A stretch of DNA of 24,295 nt from Clostridiaceae bacterium (GTDB lineage: Bacteria > Bacillota > Clostridia > Oscillospirales > Acutalibacteraceae): positions 1-24,295 of the forward strand of contig CAJGCX010000012.1 of the NCBI GenBank assembly GCA_904501895.1. The letters run 5' to 3'. The notes below the pieces were generated by a model. The model saw nothing but the letters and a program-made list of their open reading frames with translations. It did no database searches and was not told the DNA's origin. A program made the position numbers and the translations under genes. Shown here piece by piece: positions 15,659-22,375 of the stretch. Numbering within the stretch: the stretch's first letter is position 1; every line of letters begins with the position of its first letter.

Positions 15659-15754
15659 TTAAATGAAATACAAAATTAGGTTGATTTCATCGATTCAGCA
15701 ATTATTGTCTTAATGCTAACCAGAGATTAAATAGATTTGTAACTATAAAATGAG

Positions 15755-15784
15755 ACTCAAGCCATCAATTTTGATGGCTTGAGT
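15755..15784. terminator. Hairpin between convergent genes
   Basis: ACTCAAGCCATCAA (15755-15768) and its perfect complement (15771-15784) form a 14-bp arm pair with a very short loop, between the plus-strand sigma-like gene and the minus-strand MobC-like gene. T-runs are weak on both sides, so it may act as a convergent terminator or barrier. Confidence 0.55.
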
Positions 15785-15809
15785 TGGTGAAATCTTATAT
15801 GTAAACAAC

Positions 15810-16127
15810 CTATTGACTAAATCCACACAACGTTTTATTAATTTGGTCAATAATTTCAAGTAATTCGCCATTAACAGAACCTCCGTTTTCAATGCGTTTT
15901 AATTCATCACATACATTTGATAGTTCTAATTTAAGAGCTTTATACACCCTTGGATTACTTTCTACTACAATATCACGGTTGATACATTTGCGATAACAAT
16001 ATTCTTGTTTTGAAAGTCCTGATAATGCTATGATACGATTCATAGTTTCGTATTCTTCAGGAGATACGCGAAATCCTACGGTTATACATCTAAAGCGATT
16101 GTTTTTATCTAAATTTTTCTTTGACAT
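15810..16127 (-). CDS. MobC-like ribbon-helix-helix protein (105 residues)
   Basis: The pattern TVGFRVSPEEYETMNRIIAL, SGLSKQEYCYRKCINRDI is that of MobC-type relaxosome accessory proteins found in clostridial mobile elements: an RHH fold near residues 15-55, then a helical tail. Such proteins bind oriT DNA and assist a relaxase. The ATG is one base after the integrase stop codon, so the two are translated together. No MobA-type relaxase is present in the window, so the element may be a remnant, may depend on a helper, or may use this protein as a DNA-binding regulator of integration. Confidence 0.65.
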   Translation of the reverse strand: MSKKNLDKNNRFRCITVGFRVSPEEYETMNRIIALSGLSKQEYCYRKCINRDIVVESNPRVYKALKLELSNVCDELKRIENGGSVNGELLEIIDQINKTLCGFSQ

Positions 16128-16128
16128 T

Positions 16129-17208
16129 TTAGTATTTTCCCTTTCTAAAATTATTCAGTTTATCTGCCATATCTACTTGTGTGGAAGGGAATAGGTGAGC
16201 ATAGTTATAAGTGATATTTATGCTTTCGTGCCCAACTCGGTCTGCGATTGCTACTGCCGAATATCCCATCTCAATCAATAGAGAAATATGACTGTGTCGT
16301 AAGTCGTGTATTCTAATGCGTTGTACACCTGCCTCATTAGCACCTCTTATCATTTCCCGATGAAGATAATTTTTTGTTATGTTAAATACGCGTTCTTTTT
16401 TGTCTAGTCCGTATAGTTTTGAAAAATATTCTTTCATTTCATCAACAAGAAAATCAGGCATTTTAACTGTACGATTGCTTTTTGATGTTTTTGGTTCGGT
16501 AATTACATCTCTACCGTTGATACGTTGAAGTGATTTGTTTATAGTAACTGTTCCATGTTCTAAATTAAAGTCATCTGCAGTTAAAGCTAATAGTTCACCT
16601 TCACGTATTCCACACCAATATAACATTTCAAATGCATAGTAAGAGATGGGTTTATCCATTATTGCAAATGCAAACTTTTGATATTCTTCTTGTGTCCAAA
16701 AGAGCATTTCACGATTCTTGGATTTACCCATATTACCGACCTTTGAGGCTGGGTTTTCTTTTAAGCCATAGAATTTTACTGCGTGATTAAAGATTGCACT
16801 CAGTTGGTTATGTAGCGTTTTAAGATATACAGGAGAGTATCTTTTACCATCCTTCCCCTTACCTTTTATCATTTCATTTTGCCAAGCGATAATATCTTTG
16901 GATTGAATATCGTTTATTTTGCGTTTACCAAAATAGGGGAGTATTTTTGATTTTATAATATGTTCTTTTGTTTGCCAGGTATTTTCTTTAATACGATTCT
17001 TTATATCTGCAGTATAGATATCAATAAAACTAGCAAAAGTCATATTGAGATCAGTTTGTACCTTGTTTAAAAACTCTCGTTCCCAAGCCAATGCATCTCT
17101 TTTGGTAGGGAAGCCTCTTTTAGTACTTTGCTTTCGCTTTCCAGTCCAATCAGTCACTCGATAATAAACCATCCAAGAATTTGTTTTTTTATCTTTATAG
17201 ACTGCCAT
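16129..17208 (-). CDS. Tyrosine site-specific integrase
   Basis: 359 residues with the full phage/ICE integrase plan. An N-terminal arm-binding domain (VYYRVTDWTGKRKQSTKRGF) comes first, then a SAM-like core-binding domain (~60-155). The catalytic domain carries Arg202 (CGIREGE), His301 and Arg304 (HDLRHSH), His327 (VGHES) and Tyr336 (TYNYAHL). All catalytic residues are present, so the enzyme should be active. It integrates and excises DNA at att sites. The excisionase gene lies 5 bases upstream and the MobC-like gene follows. AAAGGAAG precedes ATG 17208. The nearest chromosomal gene boundary is the 3' end of guaA at 19169, a frequent target of integrases of this kind. Confidence 0.92.
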   Translation of the reverse strand: MAVYKDKKTNSWMVYYRVTDWTGKRKQSTKRGFPTKRDALAWEREFLNKVQTDLNMTFASFIDIYTADIKNRIKENTWQTKEHIIKSKILPYFGKRKINDIQSKDIIAWQNEMIKGKGKDGKRYSPVYLKTLHNQLSAIFNHAVKFYGLKENPASKVGNMGKSKNREMLFWTQEEYQKFAFAIMDKPISYYAFEMLYWCGIREGELLALTADDFNLEHGTVTINKSLQRINGRDVITEPKTSKSNRTVKMPDFLVDEMKEYFSKLYGLDKKERVFNITKNYLHREMIRGANEAGVQRIRIHDLRHSHISLLIEMGYSAVAIADRVGHESINITYNYAHLFPSTQVDMADKLNNFRKGKY

Positions 17209-17213
17209 TTGAA

Positions 17214-17414
17214 TTACTTCCTTTCTTTTAATGTGTTTGGGTTATATTGTGTTTTTTCTAAAAAGAATTGCTTATTTATTCTGCCTGACATTGTAAAGAA
17301 ACCTTGTTCTTTTAATTCAGCATTCATATTTCTTATTACTTTATAGGCAAATGATTTAGAAACCTTTAAAGCTTGTGCAACATCGTCAACAGTTAAATAG
17401 TAATTTTCAAACAT
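17214..17414 (-). CDS. xis: Excisionase-like helix-turn-helix protein (66 residues)
   Basis: It starts MFENYYLTVDDVAQALKVSK, followed by SFAYKVIRNMNAELK and a short wing with GRINKQFF, the compact winged-helix plan of MerR/Xis-like excisionases. Such proteins bend DNA at the attachment site and tip the integrase towards excision. It lies directly ahead of the integrase in the same operon, expressed from the strong promoter at 17568-17596. GAAAGGAGTG precedes ATG 17414. Four TATATGT repeats lie 40-110 bases upstream and may be its binding sites. The gene symbol is by position and fold. Confidence 0.75.
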   Translation of the reverse strand: MFENYYLTVDDVAQALKVSKSFAYKVIRNMNAELKEQGFFTMSGRINKQFFLEKTQYNPNTLKERK

Positions 17415-17450
17415 TTTTTCACTCCTTTCAATAAGTTGTGTTTTGGCATC

Positions 17451-17523
17451 TATATGTAATATTTTTTTCAGACTATATGTTGTTTTATATGTTTTACAGA
17501 TTGAAACTATTGAATTTATATGT
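17451..17523. repeat. Four TATATGT direct repeats
   Basis: Copies at 17451-17457, 17474-17480, 17486-17492 and 17517-17523 lie in the leader of the xis-int operon. Clusters of short direct repeats beside int/xis are typical arm-type or Xis sites, though in such AT-rich DNA the motif is not very specific. Confidence 0.4.
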
Positions 17524-17567
17524 TTGTCAATATAGGAAACTTAAACATAATTAGTTAGGTTATCTTA

Positions 17568-17596
17568 ATTATACTAAACAAAAAGAGTTAAGTCAA
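17568..17596 (-). promoter_or_regulatory. Promoter of the xis-int operon
   Basis: On the minus strand TTGACT (17596-17591) and TATAAT (17573-17568) are 17 bases apart, close to the sigma-A ideal. The leader to the xis ATG is about 145 bases and includes the TATATGT repeats. The spacer is occupied by one of the operator-like repeats. Confidence 0.75.
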
Positions 17597-17633
17597 GTAT
17601 GCAAACAATAAAAAGTTAAACTTTTTTGTTTAT
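17575..17633. promoter_or_regulatory. Operator-like repeat cluster between divergent promoters
   Basis: TAAACAAAAAGAGTTAA (from 17575) recurs as the near-perfect inverse TTAAACTTTTTTGTTTA (17617-17633). A third, overlapping partial copy (ACAATAAAAAGTTAAAC, about 17605-17621) lies between them. They cover the xis-int promoter and lie just upstream of the XRE gene promoter, as expected for the binding sites of a lysogeny-type repressor. Confidence 0.55.
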
Positions 17634-17639
17634 ATCATA

Positions 17640-17669
17640 TTGACTAAACCTAAACAAATGTGTTATACT
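17640..17669 (+). promoter_or_regulatory. Promoter of the XRE/protease operon
   Basis: TTGACT (17640-17645) and TATACT (17664-17669) with an 18-base spacer, about 35 bases before the XRE start. It diverges from the xis-int promoter. Confidence 0.65.
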
Positions 17670-17703
17670 TCATATGTTGCATATTAACAAGGAGTGAACT
17701 ATT

Positions 17704-18204
17704 ATGGCTATTGGTGAACGAATACGATTTTTTCGTAATCTAAAAGGTATGACACAAAAGTTTCTTGGTGTTCAGGTTGGCTTTCCTGAAAAAACAGCTG
17801 ATATTCGTTTGGCACAGTATGAGTCTGGAACGAGGACACCTAAATCTGATTTAACGGAAGCACTTGCCAATACTTTGGGTGTATCCACTATGGCATTAAA
17901 TGTTCCTGATATTGATACTGACATCGGATTTATGCATACTCTATTTGCATTAGAGGATATTTACGGCTTAAAGATTGACAAGCTTGATGATGAGATTTGC
18001 ATTCGCCTTGACAAAAACAGAGGAGCATCTTACATTTCTCTGATTGAGCGTTTTACTGCTTGGCAGAAAGAAGCAGAGAAGTATCGTAACGGTGAAATTA
18101 GCAAAGAGGAATATGACCATTGGCGATATACATATCCCGAAGTTGAGATACAACGCACAAGGGAAGCTCTTGATACAATATGTAAGAAAAATGAACGGGA
18201 GTAA
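17704..18204 (+). CDS. XRE-family repressor of the mobile element (166 residues)
   Basis: Residues ~4-62 are a Cro/CI-type helix-turn-helix (IGERIRFFRNLKGMTQKFLG, AQYESGTRTPKSDLTEALAN). The C-terminal ~100 residues contain a charged, helical segment (RFTAWQKEAEKYRNGEISKE) that may dimerise or sense a signal. AAGGAG precedes ATG 17704. By position, divergent from xis-int over shared operator-like repeats, it should be the repressor that keeps the element integrated. The protease gene follows after 5 bases in the same operon. In ICEBs1 the repressor ImmR is followed by the metalloprotease ImmA that destroys it; here the partner is a serine protease. Confidence 0.8.
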   Translation: MAIGERIRFFRNLKGMTQKFLGVQVGFPEKTADIRLAQYESGTRTPKSDLTEALANTLGVSTMALNVPDIDTDIGFMHTLFALEDIYGLKIDKLDDEICIRLDKNRGASYISLIERFTAWQKEAEKYRNGEISKEEYDHWRYTYPEVEIQRTREALDTICKKNERE

Positions 18205-18209
18205 TCTCT

Positions 18210-19022
18210 ATGGAACCTAAAACAATTTCTGAACAGTTAATGTTTAATACCGTAAAATTAGTGGCAAGTAATGGTTCTTCCGGAACAGGCTTTTTCTATA
18301 ATTTTAAGGTCAACGATAAGGTGTATCCCACAATTGTTACTAATAAACACGTTGTGAATTACAATCAAAACGAAACAATGACTTTTTACCTGCACTTAAA
18401 AACAGGAGAAAAAGCATCCGACGAAAATTACCAAGTCACATATGCAACTACGTGGATATTTCATTCAACAAAAGATCTATGCTTTTGTTTTATAAATCCC
18501 GTTTTTCAGGAGGTAAAAAACAAAACTGGTAAAGATGTTTTTTACATAGCAAATGATAATTCCGTTGTTGCTACATCACAAAAACTGGATGAACTTAGTG
18601 CTCTTGAAGAATTAGTTATGGTTGGATATCCTATCGGACTATGGGACTCCAAAAATAACTTCCCAGTATTTAGGAAAGGATATACTGCATCCCACCCAGC
18701 TTTTGATTTTAATGAAAAAGGCATTGGATTGGTTGATATGGCTTGCTTTCCTGGTTCTTCCGGTTCGCCGATTTACATCCTTAATGAGAATGGGTATGTG
18801 GATAAAAATGGAACCCATTATTTAGGAAGAAGCAGGATTATATTAGTGGGTATTCTTTATGCTGGGCCACAATATAATGCTCAAGGCGATTTGGTTGTAA
18901 CAACAATTCCAACACAACAAAAAGTTCAAACATCAACTCCTATAATGACAAATTTAGGTTACTATATAAAAGCCACCGAACTTAAGGAGTTTGAGGATTA
19001 TATCTCACAAAATATTAAATAA
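18210..19022 (+). CDS. Intracellular trypsin-like serine protease
   Basis: 270 residues with the chymotrypsin-fold catalytic triad: His47 (TNKHVV), Asp89 (STKDLCF) and Ser184 in the GSSGSP motif (residues 182-187), preceded by GTGFF typical of the fold. There is no signal peptide or membrane segment, so it should act in the cytoplasm. GGGAG precedes ATG 18210, five bases after the repressor gene, so the two share a transcript. Trypsin-like proteases without a signal occur in mobile elements and some phage-defence loci. Here the substrate may be the co-encoded repressor, a host protein, or an invader-triggered target. The terminator at 19029 ends the operon. The family call is strong; the role is inferred. 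Confidence 0.85.
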   Translation: MEPKTISEQLMFNTVKLVASNGSSGTGFFYNFKVNDKVYPTIVTNKHVVNYNQNETMTFYLHLKTGEKASDENYQVTYATTWIFHSTKDLCFCFINPVFQEVKNKTGKDVFYIANDNSVVATSQKLDELSALEELVMVGYPIGLWDSKNNFPVFRKGYTASHPAFDFNEKGIGLVDMACFPGSSGSPIYILNENGYVDKNGTHYLGRSRIILVGILYAGPQYNAQGDLVVTTIPTQQKVQTSTPIMTNLGYYIKATELKEFEDYISQNIK

Positions 19023-19028
19023 ACAGAA

Positions 19029-19070
19029 AAAGAGCTAACAGACTTTGTAACAAAAATCTGTTAGCTCTTT
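19029..19070. terminator. Bidirectional terminator between the protease gene and guaA
   Basis: AAAGAGCTAACAGA (19029-19042) pairs perfectly with 19057-19070 around a 14-base loop. A T-rich tail follows on the plus side and an A-rich side precedes it, so it can serve both convergent genes. Confidence 0.75.
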
Positions 19071-19090
19071 ATTTATGAATAATCTGAAAT

Positions 19091-19182
19091 TGTTGTCAAA
19101 ACGTTGTCACGAGGCTTTTTCAAACCTCGAAAACCCAGTATTTATGCGGGCTTTCAGCGTTTTTGGTATTATTCCCACTCGA
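19091..19182. other. Probable attachment-site region at the guaA 3' end
   Basis: This is the junction between the AT-rich mobile module and guaA. It holds two GTTGTCA copies 11 bases apart (19092-19098, 19103-19109), an inverted repeat CGAGG...CCTCG (about 19110-19129) and the guaA end GAGTGGGAATAA (minus strand, 19180-19169). The 3' end of guaA is a well-known integration site for genomic islands. I find no second copy of the guaA end elsewhere in the window, so the other boundary, if it exists, lies to the left of base 1. The att assignment is inferred. Confidence 0.4.
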
Positions 19183-20170
19183 TTGTTCCGATTGGCTTTG
19201 GAGTGAGGTCATAGAGCACACGGTTGATACCGTTAACTTCATGTGTGATTCTATCTGTAATCTTATGAAGCACAGCGTAAGGGATTTCCTCGATTGTAGC
19301 ACTCATAGCGTCTGTTGTGTTAACAGCACGGATGATTGCAGGCCAGCCTTCATATCTGCTTTCGTCCTTAACGCCAACGCTCTTAACATCAGGAACAGCA
19401 ATGAAATACTGCCAAACCTTTTCTGCAAGGCCACAGTTATCAAATTCTTCACGGAGAATTGCATCAGCTTCACGAAGAGCCTCAAGTCTGTCTCTTGTGA
19501 TTGCACCAAGGCAACGAACACCAAGACCAGGACCTGGGAATGGCTGACGATAAACCATAGCGTGTGGAAGACCAAGAGCCTCACCAACTACACGAACTTC
19601 ATCCTTGAAGAGAAGCTTGATTGGTTCAACAAGTGAGAAGTTAAGGTCTTCAGGAAGTCCACCAACATTGTGGTGAGATTTAACAGCCTTTTTGCCTTCA
19701 GCCTGCTTGAAACTTTCGAGAATGTCAGGATAAATTGTACCCTGTGCAAGGAATTCAATTCCTTCAAGCTTTCTTGCTTCGTCAGCAAAAACATTGATAA
19801 ATTCAGCACCGATAATCTTTCTCTTGCTTTCAGGGTCAGAAACACCTGCAAGAAGGTCAAGGAAACGGTCAGTAGCATCAACATAAACTAAGTTTGCATC
19901 AAGCTCTTTACCGAAAACTTCAATAACATTTTCGCTTTCGTTCTTTCTCATAAGACCGTGGTTAACGTGAACACAAACTAACTGTTTGCCGATAGCCTTA
20001 ATAAGAAGAGCAGCAACAACTGATGAGTCAACACCGCCTGAAAGAGCGAGAAGAACCTTTTTGTCACCAACCTGCTCACGAACAGCTTTAACCTGTTCTT
20101 CAATAAAAGCATCCGCTAACGCTTTGGTGGTAATTCTTTCCATTGATTCGGGTCTAACATTACAATCCAT
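19169..20170 (-). CDS. guaA: GMP synthase, ATP-pyrophosphatase subunit (no glutaminase domain)
   Basis: 333 residues. The PP-loop SGGVDSS (44-50) binds ATP and activates XMP. The C-terminal dimerisation domain carries the hallmark RQPFPGPGLGVRCLG and ends DLTPKPIGTIEWE, the normal GMP synthase terminus. It makes GMP from XMP, ATP and ammonia. The N-terminal glutamine amidotransferase domain, fused in most bacteria, is absent; the N-terminus (MDCNVRPESMERITTKALAD) and GGAGG before ATG 20170 show a genuine short form, as in archaeal two-subunit enzymes. No glutaminase gene lies in the window, so it must use one encoded elsewhere or free ammonia. It lies 25 bases after the CofE-like gene in one operon. 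Its 3' end is the likely integration target. It is visibly less AT-rich than the island. Confidence 0.92.
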   Translation of the reverse strand: MDCNVRPESMERITTKALADAFIEEQVKAVREQVGDKKVLLALSGGVDSSVVAALLIKAIGKQLVCVHVNHGLMRKNESENVIEVFGKELDANLVYVDATDRFLDLLAGVSDPESKRKIIGAEFINVFADEARKLEGIEFLAQGTIYPDILESFKQAEGKKAVKSHHNVGGLPEDLNFSLVEPIKLLFKDEVRVVGEALGLPHAMVYRQPFPGPGLGVRCLGAITRDRLEALREADAILREEFDNCGLAEKVWQYFIAVPDVKSVGVKDESRYEGWPAIIRAVNTTDAMSATIEEIPYAVLHKITDRITHEVNGINRVLYDLTPKPIGTIEWE

Positions 20171-20195
20171 TTTGAATTCCTCCGTTTATATTAAA

Positions 20196-21386
20196 TTAGT
20201 CTGTGTAGTTATCGAAATATCCCTGAACAAGGATGATTGGTGTGCCTTTGTCACCTGAACCACTTGTAAGGTCACAAAGTGAACCGATAAGGTCAGTAAG
20301 CTGACGAGGAGTTGTACCCTGAGAAGCCATATTGCCAACAAGGTTGCCGTTCTTTTCCTTGATGCTTTTTGAGATAGCTTCCTTAAGCTCAGCACCTGAA
20401 AGACCTTTAAAGTCATTGTCAGCAAGATACTTAAGCTTTAATTCGTTTGGAGTTCCGATAAGACCTGAAGTATGAGCAGGGGAAACAACAGGGTCAGCAA
20501 GTTCCCAGATTTTACCCTGTGGGTCTTTGAATGCACCGTCACCATATACCATAACTTCGATATGTTTACCTGTTCTTTTAAGGAATTCTGCCTGAATATC
20601 TTCAACAAGTCCCTGACACTCTCTTGGGAAAAGCTTGATTGTGTCTTCTGTTGACTTGTTTGAGCCTAAAAGACCATATTTTTCATTACAGCCACTGCCG
20701 TTTACAGGAGCGTTAAGAATATCGTCAAGACCGCAAACAACCTTAGCACCTGCAGCCTTTAAGATTCTCTTTGTTCTCGCTCTTGTGTGAATATCGCAAG
20801 TAAGAACGCAGTCAGTATAGTCGAGAATTGTTCTTGGCTGGTTAGCAAAAATGATTTCAGCCTCTGCACCTGCTTCTCTGATGATTTCAGAGTAGTAAGC
20901 AACATAGTCAACACCTGTGAACTCGTGCTTGTTTTCACCAAAGAGCTCTCTGTATTTAGCTTCATCAAGAACGTCTGAATAAGGATTAATTCCTGCTTCA
21001 TCAATCTGGTCATAAGTAACAAGTGAGTTACCAACTTCGTCACTTGGGTAGCTGAGCATAAGAACCACTTTCTTAGCACCCTTAGCAATACCACGAAGAC
21101 AAATCGCAAAACGATTTCGTGACAAAATAGGGAAAATAACACCGATTGTTTCTCCACCGAGTTTTGCTTTAACATCAGCTGCAATATCGTCAACTGATGC
21201 ATAGTTGCCTTGTGCACGAGCAACGATTGATTCTGTGAGAGAAACAACATCTCTGTCACGCATTTCGAATCCTTCGCTTTCAGCTGCTTCAAGTACGCTT
21301 GTTACTGCAATATCAACAAGATTGTCGCCTTGTCTGATAATCGGACAACGGATACCTCTTGATACAGTACCGACTTTTCTTTCCAT
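20196..21386 (-). CDS. CofE-like (F420-0:gamma-glutamyl ligase family) protein
   Basis: 396 residues from MERKVGTVSRGIRCPIIRQG. This start has GGAGAG upstream and fits the family; the frame runs 26 residues further without a ribosome site. Visible family features are DLVDIAVTSVLEAAE-like text (residues ~20-35), SLTESIVARAQGNYAS, LSRNRFAICLRGIAKGAKKV and a C-terminal GDGAFKDPQGKIWELADPVV. In methanogens and actinobacteria CofE adds glutamate to the F420 precursor. Clostridia of this type generally lack F420, and related proteins are annotated only by similarity, so the substrate here is unknown; a gamma-glutamyl or amide ligation is plausible. It leads the operon with guaA and has a sigma-A promoter at 21477-21506. 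Confidence 0.75.
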   Translation of the reverse strand: MERKVGTVSRGIRCPIIRQGDNLVDIAVTSVLEAAESEGFEMRDRDVVSLTESIVARAQGNYASVDDIAADVKAKLGGETIGVIFPILSRNRFAICLRGIAKGAKKVVLMLSYPSDEVGNSLVTYDQIDEAGINPYSDVLDEAKYRELFGENKHEFTGVDYVAYYSEIIREAGAEAEIIFANQPRTILDYTDCVLTCDIHTRARTKRILKAAGAKVVCGLDDILNAPVNGSGCNEKYGLLGSNKSTEDTIKLFPRECQGLVEDIQAEFLKRTGKHIEVMVYGDGAFKDPQGKIWELADPVVSPAHTSGLIGTPNELKLKYLADNDFKGLSGAELKEAISKSIKEKNGNLVGNMASQGTTPRQLTDLIGSLCDLTSGSGDKGTPIILVQGYFDNYTD

Positions 21387-21476
21387 ACATATCTCTCCAA
21401 TATAAAAAATACGAAAGTTAATTATGATATTCCTTACGAGAAAGCCTAATTTCCCAAATATCAAAAATTACACACT

Positions 21477-21506
21477 ATTATATAATATTTTTCTCCATAA
21501 AGTCAA
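21477..21506 (-). promoter_or_regulatory. Promoter of the CofE-like/guaA operon
   Basis: On the minus strand TTGACT (21506-21501) and TATAAT (21482-21477) are 18 bases apart, about 90 bases before the start at 21386. The leader between them shows no purine riboswitch signature. Confidence 0.6.
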
Positions 21507-21642
21507 TGGGGACATACGAAGTATGTAACAAAATTTAGTAGAATATTATTAATTATTTTTGTGCAATTTTTCACAAATGGAAAAGTTACAAAAAATTACA
21601 GAAAAAGTGACAAATAAACACGGAAAACACTACTCGTTTTCG

Positions 21643-21671
21643 TTGACATTTTATATGTATAGAGTTATAAT
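21643..21671 (+). promoter_or_regulatory. Consensus promoter of the sugar transferase operon
   Basis: A perfect TTGACA (21643-21648), a 17-base spacer and a perfect TATAAT (21666-21671). The start site should be near 21678, leaving a leader of about 65 bases. The rest of the 21387-21744 gap is AT-rich and holds only a small ACATAC/GTATGT repeat (21512-21526) besides the two divergent promoters. Confidence 0.8.
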
Positions 21672-21744
21672 TATTTAAATATATCACAATGAGTTATTGT
21701 GGGTATTTGTCTGCTTAATTCAAGAGAATGGGGAATGATTTCGG

Positions 21745-22371
21745 ATGTACAAAATTATAAAAAGAGTGATGGATTTCATAATTTCACTTTGTGCTCTTAT
21801 TGTCCTTTCACCTTTGATGCTTATAGTTGCAATTCTTGTAAGGGTGACCTCACCGGGTCCTGCGATTTTCGTGCAACAGCGTGTTGGTAAGGACGGTAAG
21901 GTTTACGATATGTACAAATTCCGTTCAATGTGTGTCGGTGCTGAACAGCAGGAGGGTGGAGTTTTCTGTACAAAGGGTGATGCACGTGTTACTCCTATCG
22001 GAAAAATTCTCCGTGCAACAAGTATTGACGAATTGCCTCAGCTTGTAAATATCATAAAGGGTGAAATGGCTTTAATCGGTCCTCGACCTGTCCTTACATA
22101 TTATCCGAAAGAATGGCACGAATATACAAAAGAGGAATTAAAGAGATTTGATGTTCTTCCTGGTGTTACAGGATGGGCGGCAGTTCACGGAAGAAAGACA
22201 AACACAGTTGAAGCAAGATTTGCTTACGATAATTATTACGTTGATAATCTTTCAATGTGGCTCGATATAAAGATTTTATTTATGACAGTAAAATCAGTCC
22301 TCACTAATGAGGGTAATGAAGACGATGGCTCTGCTGAGGTTGTTACAGCAGAAAGTGAAAAGAAGGAGTAG
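21745..22371 (+). CDS. Sugar-1-phosphate transferase (monotopic phosphoglycosyl transferase)
   Basis: 208 residues, the length of the small PglC-like form. There is an N-terminal hydrophobic hairpin (LCALIVLSPLMLIVAILV), then SPGPAIFVQQRVGKDGK, YKFRSM, the catalytic Asp-Glu pair in SIDELPQLVNIIKGEMALIG, PRPVLTYY and PGVTGWAAVHGR. These enzymes transfer a sugar phosphate from a UDP-sugar to undecaprenyl phosphate on the inner face of the membrane and start assembly of a surface polysaccharide or glycoprotein glycan. GGGGA lies 10-12 bases before ATG 21745. It is first in an operon with the aldo/keto reductase (4 bases on) and transketolase genes. The C-terminus has an acidic low-complexity tail. 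Confidence 0.9.
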   Translation: MYKIIKRVMDFIISLCALIVLSPLMLIVAILVRVTSPGPAIFVQQRVGKDGKVYDMYKFRSMCVGAEQQEGGVFCTKGDARVTPIGKILRATSIDELPQLVNIIKGEMALIGPRPVLTYYPKEWHEYTKEELKRFDVLPGVTGWAAVHGRKTNTVEARFAYDNYYVDNLSMWLDIKILFMTVKSVLTNEGNEDDGSAEVVTAESEKKE

Positions 22372-22375
22372 CCTT

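Noticed and set aside
19317..19884. Several frames of 76-98 codons overlapping guaA on both strands
   Set aside because: They lie within a gene with all GMP synthase motifs and lack ribosome sites and family features.
19169..20170. guaA truncated by insertion of the mobile element
   Set aside because: The missing part is the N-terminal glutaminase domain, far from the element, while the C-terminus next to the element is complete. The short form has its own ribosome site, so it is not insertion damage.
20759..21292. 177-codon minus-strand frame inside the CofE-like gene
   Set aside because: Shifted-frame shadow of the real gene; Leu/Ser/Lys-rich without motifs.
21387..21476. Possible purine riboswitch upstream of the CofE-like/guaA operon
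   Set aside because: The conserved purine-aptamer loops and a following terminator are not seen in the ~90-base leader.
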